43,195 bases of DNA from NCBI GenBank assembly GCA_015231865.1, contig JADGAU010000009.1, positions 1 through 43,195 of the forward strand. Reading direction: 5' to 3'. The DNA is from Gammaproteobacteria bacterium. GTDB taxonomy: Bacteria; Pseudomonadota; Gammaproteobacteria; GRL18. The translations under genes and the position numbers were made by a program. The notes below the pieces were generated by a model, which had not been told where the DNA came from, searched no databases, and was given only the letters and a program-made list of their open reading frames with translations. This document shows positions 38,357-43,195 of the stretch, one piece after another. Position 1 is the first letter of the stretch; each line of letters starts with the position of its first letter.

Positions 38357-38370
38357 GCTGTTTTATCGAA

Positions 38371-38652
38371 TTAGTCTAATTGATACTGCTTAAGTTTTTT
38401 TCTTAAAGTGGAACGACTAAGGCCTAATATTTGGCTCGATAGTGTTTGATTTTGACTTGTATGTGCCATGACCGTTTCCAGTAGTGGCTTTTCAACTTCA
38501 GCAAGAACTAATTGATATAAATCACCTGGATAATGATTATCTAGATCTGCAAAATAGTTTGTTAATACATCATGAATACATTCATTAATGCGTTCATGAT
38601 CCTGTGATAAAAATTCGTGCTGCTGATTGTTTTGAGATACTGATTTTGTCAT
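38371..38652 (-). CDS. fis: DNA-binding protein Fis
   Basis: 93 residues. The C-terminal helix-turn-helix, with SSQILGLSRSTLRKKLKQYQ, is typical of Fis, and the N-terminal half matches the family's dimerisation helices. It bends DNA and activates rRNA and other promoters. It is 16 bp after dusB, the classic dusB-fis operon. Confidence 0.95.
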   Translation of the reverse strand: MTKSVSQNNQQHEFLSQDHERINECIHDVLTNYFADLDNHYPGDLYQLVLAEVEKPLLETVMAHTSQNQTLSSQILGLSRSTLRKKLKQYQLD

Positions 38653-38668
38653 ATTTTAAAGAAATGTG

Positions 38669-39634
38669 TTACCAGGATTGCAGTAGTTTAAATTGTTTAT
38701 TCGCATCAGATATTTGGCAAATTGTTTTCCAATATGCCTGACTATTTTCTTGCTCTATTTGCGCATGTAAAAAAAGGTAATTCTTAATATGTTTTCTTGC
38801 CACTCTGGCTCCATGCACAGAACCATATAATTGATAAATACCTTCAAGCAGATTAAGCAACCAGTTCTTTATTATTTTTTGTGTTGGAGAAGACATTTTA
38901 TTTCCTGTCTTCAGAAAATGATTAATTTCCTGAAAAACCCAGGGTTTTTCTAAGGCATGTCTACCAATCATTAAGGCGTCTGCTTGTGTATATTGTAATA
39001 CATATTTAGCTTTATCCATACTATTGATATCACCATTTGCAATAATTGGAATAGTTACTATCTCTTTTACGCGTTTTATTGAATCATATTCTGCCTGACC
39101 TGTATAGCCACACGTTCTGGTTCTTCCATGAATAGCTAATGCCTGAATCCCGGAACTTTCAGCAATTTTCGCTATATTAATGGCGTTCTTATTATCTTTA
39201 TCCCAACCGGTTCTAATCTTTAACGTGACTGGAATATCAACCGATGCAACCACTGAGTCTAAAATACGTTTGACCAGTTCTTCATCTTTTAATAAAGCAG
39301 ATCCTGCCTGAACATTGCAGACTTTTTTTGCTGGACAGCCCATATTGATATCAATAATCTGAGCACCGTGGTTTACATTAAATTGGGCAGCTTTAGCCAT
39401 CGCTACAGGATCAGTACCTGCGATTTGCACACTAATCGGTTCTTGCTCTCCTTCATGCTGTAAGCGTGCTTGTGTTTTTTTTGTATTAAATAGTGATGAC
39501 TGACTGGTAACCATTTCAGAAACAGCCATAGCTGCACCTAAAGAGCGGCATAAACGCCTGAAAGGTAAATCAGTTACACCCGCCATTGGTGCTAAAAGCA
39601 CCTGTCCTTCAAGTTGATAACAACCAATTTTCAT
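38669..39634 (-). CDS. dusB: tRNA-dihydrouridine synthase B
   Basis: 321 residues, FMN TIM barrel. It has VLLAPMAGVTDLPFRRL at the start, the catalytic-Cys motif NMGCPAKKV, and HGRTRTCGYTG. It reduces uridine to dihydrouridine at D-loop positions. Its start overlaps the prmA stop by 4 bp and fis follows. Confidence 0.97.
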   Translation of the reverse strand: MKIGCYQLEGQVLLAPMAGVTDLPFRRLCRSLGAAMAVSEMVTSQSSLFNTKKTQARLQHEGEQEPISVQIAGTDPVAMAKAAQFNVNHGAQIIDINMGCPAKKVCNVQAGSALLKDEELVKRILDSVVASVDIPVTLKIRTGWDKDNKNAINIAKIAESSGIQALAIHGRTRTCGYTGQAEYDSIKRVKEIVTIPIIANGDINSMDKAKYVLQYTQADALMIGRHALEKPWVFQEINHFLKTGNKMSSPTQKIIKNWLLNLLEGIYQLYGSVHGARVARKHIKNYLFLHAQIEQENSQAYWKTICQISDANKQFKLLQSW

Positions 39635-40527
39635 AACCGTTTAGTGCCTGAAAGTCTTATCCAATCACCATCGGTAACAACTGGATCAAAATCAATTATA
39701 TGATTATAGGCACTGACTACCTTTTCAGCCTGATTTTGCAAAATACCAGATAAAACAATTTGCCCATTAGGTTTTAACAATGAAGTAATCAAATCAACCA
39801 TTTCAATTAAAGGTCCTGCGAGAATGTTTGCTACAACCAAATCATAACTTTGCAAATACTCTTGCTGATTAAAATCTTTTGATATAAAGCATGACAGAGA
39901 CTCATGAGAAACATTATTTTTTTCTGAATTGGCCAGTGTTGCCTGAATTGCCTGAGGGTCAATATCGACTGCACAAACTTTTGCTGCGCCTAACTTACTG
40001 GCTGCAATTGCTAAAATACCGGAACCACAGCCAAAGTCTAAAACATCTTTATTAACAAAGTTTTGTTGATGCTGATCCAGCCAACGCAAACATAATGCTG
40101 TCGTTTCATGGGTTCCTGTACCAAAAGCTAAACCTGGATCTAATAGGATATTAATGGCATTCTCATTGGGTGGCATTTTCCAGCTTGGACAAATCCATAG
40201 TTTTTCGCCAAATTGAATAGGATGAAAGTTATCCATCCATTCTCTCACCCAGTCCTTATCTTCTAAAATCTCAATCTTATAGTCAAAAGATTGCTCCATA
40301 TGATTTCTTAAGGTGGTAATAATTTTTGATAAATTTTGATCGGCAGGGAATAATCCTGAAATAATAATTTCAGGCCATAACGGTTCAGTGTTTAACGGTG
40401 GTTCAAAAATTGGGCTGTCGCCGGCATCACGGATAGTTACCGAGCCAGCACCGTATTCAGTTAATAATGAAGATAATTTATCGCTGTGCCTGGCATTACA
40501 TTGAAAAATAAATTGCTGCCAGGACAT
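39631..40527 (-). CDS. prmA: Ribosomal protein L11 methyltransferase
   Basis: 298 residues. The N-terminal L11-recognition domain begins MSWQQFIFQC. The methyltransferase domain has LAFGTGTHETT, VLDFGCGSGILAIAA and VVANILAGPL. The region just before its ATG is a run of heptamer repeats (40531-40574) and contains no Shine-Dalgarno site, so start efficiency may depend on coupling to accC or on the repeat number. Confidence 0.97.
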   Translation of the reverse strand: MSWQQFIFQCNARHSDKLSSLLTEYGAGSVTIRDAGDSPIFEPPLNTEPLWPEIIISGLFPADQNLSKIITTLRNHMEQSFDYKIEILEDKDWVREWMDNFHPIQFGEKLWICPSWKMPPNENAINILLDPGLAFGTGTHETTALCLRWLDQHQQNFVNKDVLDFGCGSGILAIAASKLGAAKVCAVDIDPQAIQATLANSEKNNVSHESLSCFISKDFNQQEYLQSYDLVVANILAGPLIEMVDLITSLLKPNGQIVLSGILQNQAEKVVSAYNHIIDFDPVVTDGDWIRLSGTKRL

Positions 40528-40530
40528 AGA

Positions 40531-40574
40531 AGTTAAAAGTTAAAAGTTAAAAGTTAAAAGTTAAAAGTTAAAAG
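40531..40574. repeat. AGTTAAA heptamer tandem repeat before prmA
   Basis: Six perfect copies of AGTTAAA plus two bases fill almost the whole gap between the accC stop (40584) and the prmA start (40527). On the coding strand they read TTTAACT. Copy number changes would not shift a reading frame but would alter the prmA leader length. Confidence 0.92.
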
Positions 40575-40583
40575 AATTATGGT

Positions 40584-41927
40584 TTATTGTAAGCCTAGTT
40601 TCTTTTCTAGATAATGAATATTGGTTCCGCCGATTGCAAAATTCGTATCCTCAAGAATTTCCAAATGCAAAGGAATATTAGTCTGAATCCCTTCAATAAC
40701 CATCTCATTTAAAGCCGTTTTCATTCTCGCAATCGCTATTTCACGAGTAGCGCCATAAGTAATAACTTTACCGATCATAGAATCATAATAAGGAGGAACC
40801 GTATAACCATTATAGATATGAGAATCTACACGAACCCCCGGACCACCCGGTGGATGATAATAAGTAATCTTACCAGGCGAAGGCATGAATGTTTTAGCGT
40901 TTTCAGCATTAATACGGCATTCAATAGAATGTCCATTTACATGAATATCGGATTGTTTAAAACTTAATGGTAAACCAGCTGCAATACGAATTTGTTCTCT
41001 AACCAGATCAACACCGGTAATATATTCAGTCACTGGATGTTCAACCTGTAAACGAGTATTCATTTCAATGAAATAAAATTCATCATTTTCAAATAAAAAT
41101 TCAAAAGTCCCTGCACCACGATAACCAAAGGTAACACAGGCATCAGCACAACGCTGGCCAATTTCTGCTCTAATTTCATTGGATATTCCTGGCCCAGGAG
41201 CTTCTTCCACAACTTTTTGATGACGTCTTTGCATAGAACAATCACGTTCGGCCAAATGAACCGCATTACCATGTTCATCGGCGATTACCTGAATTTCAAT
41301 ATGACGTGGGTTTTCCAGGTATTTTTCCATATAGACGGTATCATTATTAAAAGCCGCCCCTGCTTCTGCCTTAGTAAGTGATATCGCATTTAATAGATTG
41401 GATTCTGAGCGTACAACCCTCATACCGCGGCCACCACCACCACCGGAGGCTTTAATAATAACAGGATAACCTATTTCCCTACCTAGTTTTAAATTGCGCT
41501 CAGCATCATCAGTCAATGGTCCATTAGAGCCAGGTACTGTTGGCACATTGGAAGCGATCATCGATTCAATCGCAGCTACTTTATCGCCCATAATACGAAT
41601 TGACTCAGGCCTTGGCCCAATAAAAACAAAACCGCTCTTTTCAACACGTTCAGCAAAGTCAGCATTTTCAGATAAAAAACCATAGCCGGGATGTATCGCC
41701 TGAGAGTCTGTTAATTCCGCTGCACTGATAATGGCAGGTATATTTAGATAACTTTCAAGGGAAGAATTGGGGCCAATACAAACGGTTTCATCTGCCAGTA
41801 ATACATGTTTTAAATCTTTATCTGCTTCAGAATGGACCGCTACAGTTTTAATACCCATTTCTTTACAAGCTCGTAAAATTCTTAGGGCAATTTCACCACG
41901 ATTTGCAATTACAATTTTTTCAAACAT
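40584..41927 (-). CDS. accC: Biotin carboxylase subunit of acetyl-CoA carboxylase
   Basis: 447 residues, ATP-grasp. It has [18 protein letters not shown], the glycine loop [32 protein letters not shown] and [14 protein letters not shown]. It carboxylates biotin on AccB. It follows accB after an 83-bp gap, part of which near the ATG is an imperfect duplication of ATAGATGACT (about 41926-41955). Confidence 0.98.
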   Translation of the reverse strand: MFEKIVIANRGEIALRILRACKEMGIKTVAVHSEADKDLKHVLLADETVCIGPNSSLESYLNIPAIISAAELTDSQAIHPGYGFLSENADFAERVEKSGFVFIGPRPESIRIMGDKVAAIESMIASNVPTVPGSNGPLTDDAERNLKLGREIGYPVIIKASGGGGGRGMRVVRSESNLLNAISLTKAEAGAAFNNDTVYMEKYLENPRHIEIQVIADEHGNAVHLAERDCSMQRRHQKVVEEAPGPGISNEIRAEIGQRCADACVTFGYRGAGTFEFLFENDEFYFIEMNTRLQVEHPVTEYITGVDLVREQIRIAAGLPLSFKQSDIHVNGHSIECRINAENAKTFMPSPGKITYYHPPGGPGVRVDSHIYNGYTVPPYYDSMIGKVITYGATREIAIARMKTALNEMVIEGIQTNIPLHLEILEDTNFAIGGTNIHYLEKKLGLQ

Positions 41928-42010
41928 AGATGACTCTTTTATAGATGACTTTTTTAATGTTGCTATTAATAAATTAACAATTGAACATAACTAAAATCTA
42001 ATTGAGATTT

Positions 42011-42487
42011 TTATTCAATTGTCATCAAGGTTTGACCATACTCAACAGGGTTACCATTTTCAATATCAATCGATTTAACAACACCACTCACTTCTGCTTC
42101 AATCTGATTCAGCAGTTTCATTGCTTCAATTATACATAGGACATCACCTTTATTAATCGTTTGTCCTACCTCAACAAATGGTTTAGCTGTTGGAGACGAA
42201 GCGCGATAGAAAGTTCCAACCATTGGTGATTTAACTGCATTTGCTGGGCTTGCCTCAGCAGCAACTTCACTAGCAGGTGCAGGCGCTGCTGCTTGTACAG
42301 GAATTGCAGGGGGTTGTGGTGCTCCGGCTGGATACTGATAAACACTTGGAGCCTGCATAATGGGCATCTCAGCAGATGTAAAATTTCTTGAAATACGAAC
42401 AGACTCTTCACCTTCTTGAATTTCAATTTCAGCGATTCCAGAGTCTTCGACCAATTCAATCAGTTTTTTAATTTTTCTAATGTCCAT
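42011..42487 (-). CDS. accB: Biotin carboxyl carrier protein of acetyl-CoA carboxylase
   Basis: 158 residues. An N-terminal helical part ([20 protein letters not shown]) is followed by an Ala/Pro-rich linker (about 50-85) and the biotinyl domain with EAMKL (Lys124 biotinylated) and a thumb-like segment before it. It forms the accBC operon with accC, preceded by aroQ. Confidence 0.98.
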   Translation of the reverse strand: MDIRKIKKLIELVEDSGIAEIEIQEGEESVRISRNFTSAEMPIMQAPSVYQYPAGAPQPPAIPVQAAAPAPASEVAAEASPANAVKSPMVGTFYRASSPTAKPFVEVGQTINKGDVLCIIEAMKLLNQIEAEVSGVVKSIDIENGNPVEYGQTLMTIE

Positions 42488-42504
42488 TTAATTATGAGTC
42501 CTAT

Positions 42505-42550
42505 AATATAAAATAACTAAAAACCTAAATATAAAATAACTAAAAACCTA
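42505..42550. repeat. 23-bp exact tandem duplication between aroQ and accB
   Basis: Two identical 23-bp units (42505-42527 and 42528-42550), each starting AATATAAAATAACT, lie between the aroQ stop and the accB start. The last three bases fall on the aroQ stop codon, so the duplication reaches exactly to the end of that gene. Confidence 0.9.
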
Positions 42551-42994
42551 CTTTAGTTTAAATTTTAGTTTATTAATGATGTACTGCAGAGCTAATTCGT
42601 AGCCTTCTGCGCCTAGTCCGGATATTACCCCCTGGGCAATATCTGAGAAGTAAGACTGCTTTCGAAACTCTTCTCGAGCATGAATATTTGATAAATGCAC
42701 CTCAACAAAAGGAATATTAACACCAGATAAAGCATCACGAATGGCAATGCTGGTATGAGTAAATGCAGCAGGATTGATAATGATATAATCAATCTGTTCA
42801 AAAGATTGGTGAATTTTTTCAATAATCTCTTGTTCTGAATTACTTTGAAAACATGCTAATTGATGACCCGATTGTTCTGCCATATCAATTAATTTCTGAT
42901 CAATCGCTAGCAACGCGGTCTGTCCATAATGACCTGGCTCACGAATACCCAATAAATTTAAATTTGGTCCATTTAGAACGAGTAAATTAGCCAT
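42548..42994 (-). CDS. aroQ: 3-dehydroquinate dehydratase, type II
   Basis: 148 residues from the ATG at 42994, matching the family length and its start [16 protein letters not shown]. An upstream in-frame ATG at 43051 would add 19 residues not typical of the family. It has GHYGQTAL near the lid tyrosine, [18 protein letters not shown] and [15 protein letters not shown]. It dehydrates 3-dehydroquinate in the shikimate pathway. It is first in the aroQ-accB-accC-prmA-dusB-fis-purH order; the promoter should lie in 42995-43195, where none could be placed. Confidence 0.96.
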   Translation of the reverse strand: MANLLVLNGPNLNLLGIREPGHYGQTALLAIDQKLIDMAEQSGHQLACFQSNSEQEIIEKIHQSFEQIDYIIINPAAFTHTSIAIRDALSGVNIPFVEVHLSNIHAREEFRKQSYFSDIAQGVISGLGAEGYELALQYIINKLKFKLK

Positions 42995-43195
42995 GAAGTT
43001 TTTAGCAAAGTATCTGGAAAAGTTGTTGAGACAATATGCGCTATTTTGCATGACTTGTTGAATTTTGTCCAGAAATTACATTAATTTTGTGGATTTTACA
43101 GGAAAAGTTATTAATGGCTTTTTAAGTTGTAAAAATTTAGTTCTTAGTCGTTAGCATCGCACACAAACATATTTGGAAAAACTATTTAGTCAGTA

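Noticed and set aside
42995-43051. Longer AroQ starting at 43051
   Set aside because: The 19 extra residues do not resemble the family, and the ATG at 42994 begins the conserved [13 protein letters not shown] start.

Overview
The window is a low-GC chromosomal segment of a free-living gammaproteobacterium. Two conserved blocks support this. One is ychF-pth-rplY-prs-tRNA-Gln-ispE-lolB-lbcA divergent from hemA-prfA-prmC; the other is aroQ-accB-accC-prmA-dusB-fis-purH. Both match the order I know from Pseudomonas-type genomes. A cytosolic NAD-dependent molybdenum formate dehydrogenase suggests formate or C1 oxidation, but the genus cannot be fixed from the sequence alone.

Layout. 1-7.5 kb is the least ordinary part. 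radC is separated from rpmB-rpmG, which normally follow it, by three genes on the opposite strand: an MlaC-like periplasmic protein, a MotA/TolQ/ExbB-like channel, and a partner with a TolR/ExbD-like membrane segment, a coiled coil of about 300 residues and a TolR/ExbD-like end. After rpmG come a decayed FadL-family gene, a membrane diguanylate cyclase and two palindromic repeat elements. One of these belongs to a small MITE-like family, with another copy in front of radC and remnants near 3.4 kb and 21.2 kb. 7.5-21.1 kb holds typA, a CheW-like protein split by a CZB zinc domain, and the first housekeeping block. 21.3-27.3 kb holds a nitrilase-family amidase, a Pat/PatZ-type lysine acetyltransferase divergent from a histone-deacetylase-family protein, and purD. 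27.3-36.7 kb looks like an insertion between purD and purH, which are usually adjacent. It carries a membrane PAS-SpoIIE phosphatase, a UspE-like fragment and the fdsGBA-fdhD-fdsD operon. 36.7-43 kb is the second housekeeping block.

How the genes work together. Most are household functions: ribosome and release factors, PRPP and purine synthesis, isoprenoid and heme precursors, lipoprotein sorting, and acetyl-CoA carboxylase. The accessory genes sense or act at the envelope (motor pair, cyclase, phosphatase, CZB-CheW) or provide formate-derived NADH. Intergenic DNA is rich in short tandem duplications (7, 20 and 23 bp units) and palindromes. No IS transposase, prophage, CRISPR array or plasmid function was seen. 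The best candidate for an undescribed system is the coiled-coil TolQ/TolR-like pair with its MlaC-like neighbour.
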